A stretch of DNA of 64,000 nt from Syntrophobotulus glycolicus DSM 8271 (lineage in GTDB: Bacteria > Bacillota > Desulfitobacteriia > Desulfitobacteriales > Syntrophobotulaceae). The number at the start of each line of letters is the position of its first letter. Position 1 is the first letter of the stretch. A program made the position numbers and the translations under genes. Below the pieces are notes generated by a model. That model ran no database searches. It was not told the origin of the DNA and saw nothing but the letters and a program-made list of their open reading frames with translations. Of this stretch, positions 44,701-51,868 are shown one piece after another. The stretch is from positions 1,054,001-1,118,000 of the forward strand of contig NC_015172.1 in assembly GCF_000190635.1 (NCBI RefSeq), written 5' to 3'.

Positions 44701-46597
44701 CTATAGGATCGAGACGGTGAGCAACAGCGGGGACGGACTGCTGAGCAGCGAGCCGTCCTCCGGCCCGGTCACCTCCCCCCTGACCCTGGAAGTGGAGGAC
44801 GTGGCGGAAGCGGACAAAACCGCGACCGTCTCCGTAATCGTCTCCAGTGACAACTACGAAGATTTCACAGCGGTGATCACCGTAAGAAGCGCGATCAAAA
44901 GTCAGGTCACGGTGACCGGCGGCAGCGGCGGCGGAGAATACGCCTCCGGGGATACGGTCACCCTCACGGCCGGCCAGCCCCCCTCCGGCAAGCGCTTTAA
45001 AGGGTGGAGCATCAGCCCGGACGTCACTTTCGTGGAAAGTACGGACAGGACCAGCCAGACGGTCAAATTCACCATGCCGGAACAGGCCGTGACGGCAACA
45101 GCGGAGTTTGAGGCGATCCCGCAAAGTTCGGGAGGCGGCGGAGGAGGAGGGAGCACCAGTTCGGGAACCGAGGCCGGAGCAAGCATCAATCAGGCCATTA
45201 ATAACGGACAGAGCCAGGCCAACGTCACCCTGGCCAGGGGAGCCAACGCTGTGTTCAGCGGTTCCGACCTCAGCCGGCAAAACAGCGGCGGTCTCACCGT
45301 CAGCCTGCAATACCCCGGAATGCAAATCGCCCTGCCTCCCAACACCGTGCCGCCCATGAGCACGGGAAACAGCCTGCGGATCGGGGCCGAGCCCATTAGC
45401 GGAGCGTCCGCTCTCGGCGCGCTCCACGAGGAGGCTCCGGATCTCAGGGGGATCGGAGTGGCTTATCAGGTCACCTTCAATCAGGTGAGCAACGGGGGGA
45501 GCGCGTCCATTACCCAGCTCAGCGGGCCGCTCACCCTGACCTTCGATATCCCCGGGGCGGCGCTGAGCGGAATCGACCCGGCTTCCTTACGTGTTTACAA
45601 GACAGATGATCGTGGGCACAGCGTGGAATTGGGCGGACAATACCAGAACGGCAGGATCACGGTCAGCACCAGCCACCTGTGCAGCTTCTTCATCATGGGG
45701 AAGGTCGCCAAAGAACGGATCTCCGGTCAGGACCGCTATGAAACGGCCGCCGCTGTCAGCCAAAAGGGCTGGGAACAGGCGGAGAGCGTTGTCCTGGTCA
45801 GCGGGGAAGCCTATGCCGACGCCTTAAGCGGCTCGGTCCTGGCGGGCGTCCTGGAGGCGCCGGTACTCCTGACGGGCCAGGAAACTCTGAATCAGGCCGC
45901 CCTCAAAGAAATCGAGCGCCTGCAGGCGAAGACGGTCTACATCATCGGGGGAACGGGCAGCGTTTCAGCGGGCATTGAAACAAAGCTGAAAGAGAAATAC
46001 CAGGTCGAACGCCTCCAGGGAAGCGACCGTTACCGGACAGCGGTGGCGGTGGGCGCCAAGATCAGAACCCTGCAAACCTTTGACAGCGTTATTCTGGCGA
46101 CAGGAGAAAACTACCCCGATGCGCTGGCTGTGGCTCCATTCGCGGCCGGGCAAGGAACGCCCATTCTGTTTACGGACGGTAACAGCTTAAATGAAGCAAG
46201 CAAACAGGCCTTGAAAGACTGGGGAATCCAAAGCATCGTCATTGTGGGCGGCGAGGGAGCCGTGACAGCATCGGCGGCGGGAGAGATCACCGGGCTGGGA
46301 ATCAAGGCCGAACGTTTAAGCGGAGCGGACCGTTACTTGACGGCGCTGGCCGTCGCCCGGCACTACGGAGCGGACACGGAGGCGAAGCAAGTCGTCGTCA
46401 CCACAGGGGAAGGCTTTGCCGACGCCCTGGCGGGAGCTCCGCTGGCGGCGAAGAACGGCTATCCGGTGCTCTTAACGGAAAAAACCCGGCTCAGAGAGGA
46501 AACCGCGGCCTATATCAGAAGCCTGACCCTGGACAGTGTTCTCATCCTGGGCGGGGAAGGAGCGGTATCCGCTGAAGCGGCGGACGCCATCAAGTAA
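41774..46597 (+). CDS. Large secreted cell-wall-anchored protein with three CWB2 repeats
   Basis: 1607 residues from ATG 41774 after GAGGAG. Signal peptide (KILALLLAACLLLGLLPAAV, cleavage near AVWA-DEL). Residues 50-480 are a right-handed beta-helix-like region of short repeats (ITVSAGSGIATAIYAAGE, TVTASSKGALWANGDLYVEG). Around 490-830 are GLUG-type repeats (YVGGIAGYWYGIG, AGGIAGNV). A ligand-binding MBG-like domain follows (TYAVTADIAAGTAYRA), a bacterial repeat domain near 1045, a Gly-rich linker near 1120, and three CWB2 repeats from 1313 (RISGQDRYETAAAV, RLQGSDRYRTAVAV, RLSGADRYLTALAV). CWB2 attaches proteins to the wall. Adhesion or surface sensing is likely. Terminator follows. Confidence 0.85.
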   Translation: MRAKGRKILALLLAACLLLGLLPAAVWADELTQAETTLDVSRLTRDYPNSDGHKWSYYDSAKTLQIYGGDGSSDNTFTLTGTNSGLKKIAVANSSVHLVLDGAEITVSAGSGIATAIYAAGELTVRNGSTVTAVCSEFGYGIRVEGDMNVKGSEVRAEGIDQSEGIYVKGGLTLEDSTVTASSKGALWANGDLYVEGDLTVDHSTLTAQGESRSNGIEVGKAYSAIPADLIIKNGSAVMVSGSPKVAGTAIQVPNGAVSIDGSTVTAPGSIGGIYAEQDMTIENDSTVSASADSISACGICAKLGRLTIKDSAITAESLGTGGKGLQPSGKLTVAGTSTITASGGGSGIYAIGSSLSEQEPHLAVSGGTLDITGGTGAVQWNIGNIVISGGSVKANGALAPAPQNAAGTPVYLTTLTLSGAGAAQAVTGTVTPASGSYSLDGVKTAADGKLYFWLPEGAADVDLTVEGVRYTGNLNVEANNSNALVPNPHYFQGAGTSAEDPYLIGSAAQLARLAQLINAGNTAYQAAYYRLTGPLDLSAYAEGAGWTPIGTDVDNSFRGSFDGNHQTISGLTISRPATATYSGLFGYVRNGTVENLGLTGVNISGGESTGGIAGVLLKVPDTATAAAITNCSVTGTVSGSVKVGGIAGSMSQAVDTASIEQCYVTATVQATGDKAGGIVGDILNGTVRNCYATGTVSGASYAGGIAGNVVPGYLEACYAMGAVNGDISYGEYVGGIAGYWYGIGSFKNCAALNPSVAGKTNVGRVAGNSGGINNHAFAEMSVTTGSTTQNNVIGAANGADLNGANADPAALRTAAFWTTTLGWDGAIWTLANDRAPVLAGLNGQDGALGDHLKSTPAAGDLQFTLPTDHIYTGSPRGIGTVTAKSGVSGLGEITVNYNGSATVPANAGTYAVTADIAAGTAYRAATGVSLGDYTIGKATVSGINRTLKVETGLAASYPFDLTDLLPEVSGLNNVVYRIETVSNSGDGLLSSEPSSGPVTSPLTLEVEDVAEADKTATVSVIVSSDNYEDFTAVITVRSAIKSQVTVTGGSGGGEYASGDTVTLTAGQPPSGKRFKGWSISPDVTFVESTDRTSQTVKFTMPEQAVTATAEFEAIPQSSGGGGGGGSTSSGTEAGASINQAINNGQSQANVTLARGANAVFSGSDLSRQNSGGLTVSLQYPGMQIALPPNTVPPMSTGNSLRIGAEPISGASALGALHEEAPDLRGIGVAYQVTFNQVSNGGSASITQLSGPLTLTFDIPGAALSGIDPASLRVYKTDDRGHSVELGGQYQNGRITVSTSHLCSFFIMGKVAKERISGQDRYETAAAVSQKGWEQAESVVLVSGEAYADALSGSVLAGVLEAPVLLTGQETLNQAALKEIERLQAKTVYIIGGTGSVSAGIETKLKEKYQVERLQGSDRYRTAVAVGAKIRTLQTFDSVILATGENYPDALAVAPFAAGQGTPILFTDGNSLNEASKQALKDWGIQSIVIVGGEGAVTASAAGEITGLGIKAERLSGADRYLTALAVARHYGADTEAKQVVVTTGEGFADALAGAPLAAKNGYPVLLTEKTRLREETAAYIRSLTLDSVLILGGEGAVSAEAADAIK

Positions 46598-46656
46598 GGC
46601 AAAGAATAAGACCGAGCAAGAATAGACCGAGCAAGAATAAGACCGATCACAGAAGA

Positions 46657-46685
46657 GGCAGCCCGCTCAGCGGGCTGCCTTTTTC
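46657..46685 (+). terminator. Terminator after the CWB2 gene
   Basis: GGCAGCCCGC (46657-46666) and GCGGGCTGCC (46670-46679) form a 10-bp stem with three-base loop followed by TTTTT. A similar stem follows the CWB2 remnant at 40476. Confidence 0.9.
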
Positions 46686-46687
46686 GA

Positions 46688-46899
46688 CCGGCAAGCAGCC
46701 AGGCCTGGACCTATTTTTCCTTTATTCCGGGCCGCCTGTCCTTTATGCCGGAATACCCCAGCGTGGTGGTGCTGACGGTCTTTTTGTCCCTTTATCTGGG
46801 GCAGTATATCCGCGGCCGCTTCCTGCTCTTTACCGGCCCCGTTTTTTATACCTCCGTGCTCAAATATTACCAGGCATTGCTGGTCGGGTGCATCGCAGG
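46688..46899 (+). pseudogene. Partial duplicate of the 7TM sensor kinase gene
   Basis: Bases 46690-46830 closely follow 38093-38222 of the kinase (shared runs such as GGCCTGGACCTATTTTTCCT), including the protein sequence around WTYFSFIPGRLSF. About 45 bases of the original are then missing, and the copy resumes at CTGCTCTTTACCGGCCCCG, matching 38273 onward to VLKYYQALLVGCI. The copy has no start, and is followed by the VapBC promoter. Confidence 0.85.
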
Positions 46900-46908
46900 A
46901 ACATTCCG

Positions 46909-46946
46909 TTGACTTCACACATACAAATGTGTAAAATGTTACACAT
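46909..46946 (+). promoter_or_regulatory. Promoter and double operator of the second VapBC module
   Basis: TTGACT (46909-46914), spacer of 17, TAAAAT (46932-46937). ACACAT/ATGTGT (46917-46932) and ATGTGTAA/TTACACAT (46927-46946) are overlapping perfect inverted repeats covering the spacer and -10. Such sites are typical for antitoxin binding. AAAGGGTGATG leads to the ATG at 46964. Confidence 0.8.
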
Positions 46947-46963
46947 AGAAAGGGTGATGTTTC

Positions 46964-47161
46964 ATGGCGACAAATTTGTCTATTGATTCGGAACTATTGG
47001 ATGCCGCCCTAAAGGCAGGCGGCCTGAAAACAAAAAAAGATACGGTCAACCTGGCCTTGGAGGAGTTTATCAAGAGACGTAAAGCAGCGGATATTATCGC
47101 CCTCTTCGGCAAAATTGAATATGACAAAGATTATGACTACAAAAAAGAGAGGCAGCGCTGA
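46964..47161 (+). CDS. vapB: VapB-type antitoxin (DUF2191-like)
   Basis: 65 residues. The sequence MATNLSIDSELLDAALKAGG followed by LKTKKDTVNLALEEFIKRRK is a ribbon-helix-helix DNA-binding domain of the VapB/DUF2191 type; the charged tail (EYDKDYDYKKERQR) contacts the toxin. Two bases separate it from vapC. Preceded by a strong promoter with overlapping operators. Confidence 0.85.
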   Translation: MATNLSIDSELLDAALKAGGLKTKKDTVNLALEEFIKRRKAADIIALFGKIEYDKDYDYKKERQR

Positions 47162-47163
47162 AG

Positions 47164-47553
47164 ATGAAAGTACTGGTGGACACATCCGTGTGGTCTCTTG
47201 CTTTGCGGCGCCATGAACAAGGCGAGTTTGCCCAAAAATTGTCCGGGTTGATCAGGGAAGCGCTTGTGGTGATCATTGGACCTGTTCGGCAGGAGCTTTT
47301 ATCCGGGATTTCCAATGAAGCGGTCTTTTCCGATCTGAAAGAAAAGCTGGGGCAGTTTGACGATCTGCCGATTACGACCTATGATTATGAAACTGCCGCT
47401 CAGTATGACAATATTTGCCGGAAACATGGCGTGCAGGGTTCCCATATTGATTTTCTGATTTGCGCGGCAGCCGGCAATCATGACCTCCTGATTTATACGA
47501 CCGATCAGGACTTTAAGCATTTTGCCGCATACCTGCCGATACGCCTCTTATAA
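47164..47553 (+). CDS. vapC: PIN-domain ribonuclease toxin VapC
   Basis: 129 residues. The PIN acidic quartet is visible: VLVDTSVWSLALRR, IGPVRQELLSGI, GVQGSHIDFLICAAA and IYTTDQDFKHFA. This is a different VapC subfamily from the one at 15772. The gene is intact. A bidirectional terminator lies 30 bases after its stop. Confidence 0.9.
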   Translation: MKVLVDTSVWSLALRRHEQGEFAQKLSGLIREALVVIIGPVRQELLSGISNEAVFSDLKEKLGQFDDLPITTYDYETAAQYDNICRKHGVQGSHIDFLICAAAGNHDLLIYTTDQDFKHFAAYLPIRLL

Positions 47554-47581
47554 AGAAGGAAAATAAAAAAGGATAACTGAT

Positions 47582-47634
47582 AAAAAATCCTCCCCGGCTG
47601 TTCGGAATTCTGAACAGTTGGGGAGGATTTTTTT
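47582..47634. terminator. Bidirectional terminator between vapC and the convergent ABC operon
   Basis: AATCCTCCCC..CTGTTC and GAACAG..GGGGAGGATT pair over 18 positions with one interruption; A-runs on the left and T-runs on the right make it functional on both strands. Confidence 0.85.
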
Positions 47635-47676
47635 GCTGCCCTTAACCAGGCGTTTTATTTCCTGGTTAAGGGCAGC
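47635..47676. repeat. Perfect inverted repeat, 16-base arms
   Basis: GCTGCCCTTAACCAGG (47635-47650) and CCTGGTTAAGGGCAGC (47661-47676) with a 10-base spacer. It lies right behind the bidirectional terminator. No T-tract follows on either strand apart from the neighbour's, so it may protect the 3' end of the ABC operon mRNA. Confidence 0.75.
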
Positions 47677-47691
47677 AGCATATCCGGGGCG

Positions 47692-47733
47692 CTGAGAATC
47701 ACCCGTGTGGACACCCTGGATAATCAGCTCCGC
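47692..47733 (+). pseudogene. Fragment of a DUF2442 gene
   Basis: The 42 bases encode LRITRVDTLDNQLREI, matching the start of the DUF2442 protein at 41499 (LTITRVDTLDNQTLDI) with long identical DNA runs (GTGGACACCCTGGATAA). The rest is absent. Only five bases separate it from the last gene of the ABC operon. Confidence 0.75.
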
Positions 47734-47737
47734 GAGA

Positions 47738-48457
47738 TTATCCTTTCACTCCGTCTATTTTTGCCTCGCGATTCCTGAGCCGTTTTTCAAGGAGGGCAAC
47801 CAGCCGTTCCAACAGCAAACAAATTACCCAGTAAATGATCGCGGCATCAAAATACATTTCTAAAAACCGGTATCCTTCAGAGGCAATGATTTTGGCGACC
47901 GCCATGATCTCCACCACTTTAATGGCAAAGACAACGGCCGATCCTTTAATTAATCCGATAAAGACGTTGACAAAGTTGGGCAGGGCGATGATCAAGGCCT
48001 GCGGCAATATCACACGGCAGATCCCCTGGGCAGTGGTCAGCCCAACGGAATAAGCAGCTTCGATCTGACCGGAATCGATCGAATTCAAGGCCGAGCGGAT
48101 ATATTCGGAATGATAGGCGGAAGCATTGATGGTATAGGCCAATAAGGCACAAGCCAAAGGGGGGATCTCATCGGGAAATATTCCGGCAAACTCCCGGTTA
48201 AGAAAGCCAAGGGCGATCGGAGTCCCGTAAAAAAAGACATAAAGCTGGACTAAAATCGGGGTTCCTCTGATAAATGAAACATATACGGCAGCTATTTTAG
48301 ACAGCACCGGTACCTTATAGATTCGGCACAGGGCAATCAGCAGCCCCAAGATCATGCCCAAAAACATGGAAACAACCGCAATGAGGAGTGTCACCGGCAC
48401 CGCGCTCAATACCGCGGGAAATTGCTTCAGGGCAAAATCCAGACTGAAAATATTCAA
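47738..48457 (-). CDS. Polar amino acid ABC transporter permease
   Basis: 239 residues with five hydrophobic segments (VTLLIAVVSMFLGMILGLLI; VYVSFIRGTPILVQLYVFFY). The His/Glu/Gln permease signature is clear: SFIRGTPILVQL, and the EAA loop SGQIEAAYSVGLTTAQ with ALIIALPNFVNVF. Last gene of the minus-strand operon, following the second permease by 15 bases. The two permeases probably form a heterodimer with the GlnQ-type ATPase encoded at the operon's start. Confidence 0.9.
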   Translation of the reverse strand: MNIFSLDFALKQFPAVLSAVPVTLLIAVVSMFLGMILGLLIALCRIYKVPVLSKIAAVYVSFIRGTPILVQLYVFFYGTPIALGFLNREFAGIFPDEIPPLACALLAYTINASAYHSEYIRSALNSIDSGQIEAAYSVGLTTAQGICRVILPQALIIALPNFVNVFIGLIKGSAVVFAIKVVEIMAVAKIIASEGYRFLEMYFDAAIIYWVICLLLERLVALLEKRLRNREAKIDGVKG

Positions 48458-48472
48458 CGATTCATCACTCTC

Positions 48473-49174
48473 CTACCTGGAAAGACCGATATGAATTTTG
48501 GCATATCTCTTTTCCATATAAGCGACACCACGCTCAATAGCAAGACAAAGGAGCCAATAAAACAACGAGATCAGCAGATAAACCCCAAACATGTTCATCC
48601 CATAGTGAATTTGCAAATAAACCTGAGCCTGTCCCATGATGTCCACTAACCCTATCGTAAAAGCAACAGAGGTTTCTTTCAGTAAGATCAGGGCATTATT
48701 GCCCAAAGTAGGCAAGGAAAGATTGAGGACCTGCGGCAGCATAACTAGGCGCAGAGCCTGAAAATCGTTCAGGCCGATGCTGTAAGCCGCCTCCAGCTGC
48801 CCGTTGCCGACCGCCAGATAGGAGGATCTGATGGCTTCCGATAAAAAGGCCGCAATATGTAAGGAAAAGGTGATGATGGCAAAGATCGCCACATTCCAGT
48901 CATTGATATCAATATTCAGCAGAAGCAGCAATTGCGGCAAGCCGTAAAAAATTAAGAAAAGCTGAACCAAAGCAGGTGTCCCGCGCATAAAAGACACGTA
49001 AAGAGTAGCGATTGCATAAGGTACAGGCCTTTTTTTGATTCTGACGAGAGCAATAACCACGCCCAATGCAAGGCCGAACATAAAGGATAATGCCGCCACG
49101 AATATGGTCACCGGCAGTTTTTCAGCGATTTGCAGTACGAGCTTGCCCAGGCCGTCTATCCCGATATTTTCCAT
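48473..49174 (-). CDS. Polar amino acid ABC transporter permease
   Basis: 233 residues from ATG 49174 (MENIGIDGLGKLVLQIAEKL). SFMRGTPALVQLFLIF and the EAA loop NGQLEAAYSIGLNDFQAL followed by LRLVMLPQVLNLSLPTLG are diagnostic. Related to but distinct from the other permease. Downstream of the substrate-binding gene by 75 bases. Acts in the cytoplasmic membrane. Confidence 0.9.
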   Translation of the reverse strand: MENIGIDGLGKLVLQIAEKLPVTIFVAALSFMFGLALGVVIALVRIKKRPVPYAIATLYVSFMRGTPALVQLFLIFYGLPQLLLLLNIDINDWNVAIFAIITFSLHIAAFLSEAIRSSYLAVGNGQLEAAYSIGLNDFQALRLVMLPQVLNLSLPTLGNNALILLKETSVAFTIGLVDIMGQAQVYLQIHYGMNMFGVYLLISLFYWLLCLAIERGVAYMEKRYAKIHIGLSR

Positions 49175-49248
49175 CACGTTTCCACTCTTTCCGTCTAGAA
49201 AAATGGAGCGCTGCGTCTCTTGCACCCGCAAACGCAGCGCTCATGAAA

Positions 49249-50097
49249 TTACTGGTGATTTTGATAGGCTTTGGTTACCGTATCAAGATCCTGGAACAAA
49301 TCCAAATTAAACCATTTTTCAGAAAGCTTCGTCAATGTGCCGTCTTTCGTCATTTCTGCCGTGGCCGCGTCTATTTTTTTGGCCAGCTCAGTCTGGCTTT
49401 GATTAAACACAACATAAACCGGCTCTTTGGATACGATTCCGCTGATCTTCAAGTCCAGCTTCAGGTTTTTATTCACCTCTTGAAAAGTGATTGCGTTCAA
49501 AAAGCTGGCGTCGGCTTTCCCGTTGGCAACCGTTTTCAGATTTTCGGCATGAGAGGGATTGTCAATACTTTCGATAGCCACCTGTTTATCCGGATGAGTA
49601 CTGTTGTAATGATTGATGATGCCGCGCAGCCCCCCGCTTGCCGCCATGGGTGTCAATTTCTTGCCGACCAAATCTCCAAAGCTCTGGATGTCATTCCGGT
49701 CGGTTTTGGTGACCAGCGCCGTTGCGGAGTATCCGTAGGGATTCTCCGGATAAAGGAATTTTTGGGCCCGTTCGGCATTTTTAAAATAAAAATTGATGGC
49801 AAAGGCATACTTCCCTGTACTCGTGCCAATCAGCTGGGTTTCATCTCCGCCCAGCTCATATTGGAACTGATATTCCGGCAGCTTCTTTTGGAGCTCATTG
49901 AGGTAATCCATATCATACCCGATCGGCTGCTTCTGATCATCCAGCAACAGGAACGGCGGCGAAAACTCATTGCCTATTCCGACTTTTACAACGGTCTTGC
50001 CATCTTGGGCAGTTTCCGCGGGCGCGGCCTGTTTGGCGCATCCGGCAAAACTGATGGAAATGGCCAGTACCAAAAGAAAGGATAACCACTTTTTCAT
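49249..50097 (-). CDS. Amino acid ABC transporter substrate-binding lipoprotein
   Basis: 282 residues from ATG 50097, with GAGGAG eight bases upstream. Lipoprotein signal MKKWLSFLLVLAISISFAGC, with Cys20 as the lipidated residue. SBP_bac_3 fold: KVGIGNEFSPPFLLLDDQKQ, DMDYLNELQKKLPEYQFQYE, GKLTPMAASGG-like hinge, and TKDGTLTKLSEKWFNLD at the end. It captures the substrate outside. The specific ligand is not predictable, but the operon suggests a sulfur or gamma-glutamyl amino acid. Confidence 0.9.
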   Translation of the reverse strand: MKKWLSFLLVLAISISFAGCAKQAAPAETAQDGKTVVKVGIGNEFSPPFLLLDDQKQPIGYDMDYLNELQKKLPEYQFQYELGGDETQLIGTSTGKYAFAINFYFKNAERAQKFLYPENPYGYSATALVTKTDRNDIQSFGDLVGKKLTPMAASGGLRGIINHYNSTHPDKQVAIESIDNPSHAENLKTVANGKADASFLNAITFQEVNKNLKLDLKISGIVSKEPVYVVFNQSQTELAKKIDAATAEMTKDGTLTKLSEKWFNLDLFQDLDTVTKAYQNHQ

Positions 50098-50221
50098 TGC
50101 ATTCTCTCCTCTAAGATAGATGTATTGGTTTATATGAAAAGACGAAGTAAACATTCCTTTGTTTTTTGCGGTGAATGACTGTCGTCTTGAGTATTCGGGA
50201 GGCTCTTCCGGGCGCGGAGGA

Positions 50222-50722
50222 TCAGCTCTTATTCTTCATTTGTTGAACAATGGTATGACAATGGGGATCACCCTGGAGAAGATTGGTGAATTGCCGCAGA
50301 TCAAAACAGGGATTATAGCTTTGACGCATGCAAAGATCCTGTTCGCAATAAATCAGCCCGAGTTGTTCACCGCCCAGCGCCTTCCACTCTTCGGCAAACG
50401 GACAATAGGTCACTTTTTTTTCCAGACAATTTTCTTCCTGGCGAATCTTTTCGGAAATCCAGGCCAGCGGTAAAGGCAAATCATAATATTTAGAAAGATT
50501 CTCCACAGTCAAAGGCAAGCCCAAGGCGGCGACTTCTTCCCGGATCTTTTCCCCGCGCAGCTTGCCATATTGATGAATGGCCCGGCGCACCGCCTCTTCT
50601 CCTTTGCTGCCGAAATCGGCAACCACCTCGCTGCTCAGGAAATGATACAAAAGCGCTAAGGTTCTGGCCATTTTATCGACAATATCCCGCACTTCACTTT
50701 GGGAAAACTGCTTTTCTTCCAT
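50222..50722 (-). CDS. L-2-amino-thiazoline-4-carboxylate (ATC) hydrolase family protein
   Basis: 166 residues from ATG 50722, with AAAGGAG seven bases before. Conserved features of the ATC_hydrolase family as I know them: FGSKGEEAVRRAIHQYGKLR near the N-terminus and a Cys-rich C-terminal half, KVTYCPFAEEWKALGGEQLG then LIYCEQDLCMRQSYNP. Pseudomonas ATC hydrolase opens the thiazoline ring on the way to cysteine. Many anaerobe members have other, unknown roles. In this operon it lies between the oxidoreductases and the transporter, supporting a small-molecule hydrolysis step. Confidence 0.7.
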   Translation of the reverse strand: MEEKQFSQSEVRDIVDKMARTLALLYHFLSSEVVADFGSKGEEAVRRAIHQYGKLRGEKIREEVAALGLPLTVENLSKYYDLPLPLAWISEKIRQEENCLEKKVTYCPFAEEWKALGGEQLGLIYCEQDLCMRQSYNPCFDLRQFTNLLQGDPHCHTIVQQMKNKS

Positions 50723-50746
50723 GACAGGACTCCTTTCCATTCAGAT

Positions 50747-51868
50747 TCAGATCATTTTTTCCACCAGATCAGCGATGAGGGTACCGGTGATCGGAGCCAA
50801 AGCGATGCCGTCTCCTTCGTGCCCGGTGGCCATGATCAGGCCCGGCAGGCTTTCCACCGGACCGATGACCGGCATGCCGTCCGCGGTCTTGGGCCGCAGG
50901 CCGGAAAAGGTACGAATGATATTGACCTTTCCCAAGCGGGGGAACAGCTTGACCGCATGCTCCGCCACACTTTTTATCCCCTCCAGGGTGGTCTCGTCAT
51001 TGAAACCGGCGAATTCCCGCGTGCTGCCGATCAGCAGCTGGCCGGCAGCCGTTTGCTCAATCACTGTTCCTACCCCCAGCCGGTGATGGCGATTATTCCT
51101 GTCCAACAGCTCCGGATGGTGCTTTGCCGCAAGATAACAGGCGCAAAGCACGATGTGATTGATCAATGGCGGCAGCGGTTCGCTGACCAGAATTTGACCG
51201 CGCCGGGGAACGAGGGAGGGCTCATAACCGTGGGGGGCGGTAAGCGCGGACGCCCACACTCCGGCAGCGTTTACCACACAATCGGCATAGACAGGCCCTT
51301 CACTTGTCATGACCCCCCGAACCTGACCGCTTTCCACAAGCAGGCTTGTCACGTTGACACCAACCCGGATGCCGGCGCCAAGTCTGGCCGCCGCCCGGCT
51401 GTAGGCCCGGGCCACCAAAATCGGATTGACCTGTCCGTCCGCCTCGCTGTAAGCGGCTCCCCACAGATTTTCGCTCAGCAGCGGCTCCAATTCGCGGGTT
51501 TCTTTAATGTTAAGCAGATCAACCTTCAAGCCGAAAGACCGTTGCTTTTCGATGGTATTTAGCATAATAGCGGCCTGCTGTTCATTTTCAATAACGACCA
51601 GCCCGCCTCTTTCTTCATATTCAACGTCGTAGCCGAGGGTTTCCGATAAGGAGGCATATAAAGCTCTGCTTTGCAGGGCCATTTCCAATTTCGGCCCCGG
51701 GGCTTTGGATTGCATGATCACCGTTCCCTCACAAGCGCTTGAGGTTCCGCCGGCGATATTCTTCCGTTCCAGCAAAACAGGCCGGTATCCCCTGGCGGCA
51801 AGATAATAGGCAATCGCGGTGCCGATAATCCCGCCGCCGACCACAACGACTTTTGGGATGTCACTCAT
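50747..51868 (-). CDS. FAD-dependent amino acid oxidase/dehydrogenase (HcnC/OoxB/glycine oxidase-like)
   Basis: 373 residues from ATG 51868 (MSDIPKVVVVGGGIIGTAIA); an open frame further upstream overlaps the previous gene. Dinucleotide-binding GGGIIGTAIAYYLAARGYRP, then ERKNIAGGTSSACEGTV. The DAO fold motifs VVNAAGVWAS, VPRRGQIL, and the C-terminal FSGLRPKTADGMPVIGPVES and MATGHEGDGIALAPITG are present. Family members oxidise secondary or alpha-amines of amino acids. It overlaps the ferredoxin gene by eight bases and is the probable catalytic beta subunit of a flavin/Fe-S complex. Confidence 0.85.
   Translation of the reverse strand: MSDIPKVVVVGGGIIGTAIAYYLAARGYRPVLLERKNIAGGTSSACEGTVIMQSKAPGPKLEMALQSRALYASLSETLGYDVEYEERGGLVVIENEQQAAIMLNTIEKQRSFGLKVDLLNIKETRELEPLLSENLWGAAYSEADGQVNPILVARAYSRAAARLGAGIRVGVNVTSLLVESGQVRGVMTSEGPVYADCVVNAAGVWASALTAPHGYEPSLVPRRGQILVSEPLPPLINHIVLCACYLAAKHHPELLDRNNRHHRLGVGTVIEQTAAGQLLIGSTREFAGFNDETTLEGIKSVAEHAVKLFPRLGKVNIIRTFSGLRPKTADGMPVIGPVESLPGLIMATGHEGDGIALAPITGTLIADLVEKMI

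Noticed and set aside
42833-45427. Very long antisense open frame opposite the CWB2 gene
   Set aside because: It results from the GC-rich, repetitive codon pattern of the gene on the plus strand; composition is unlike a protein and no ribosome site is seen.
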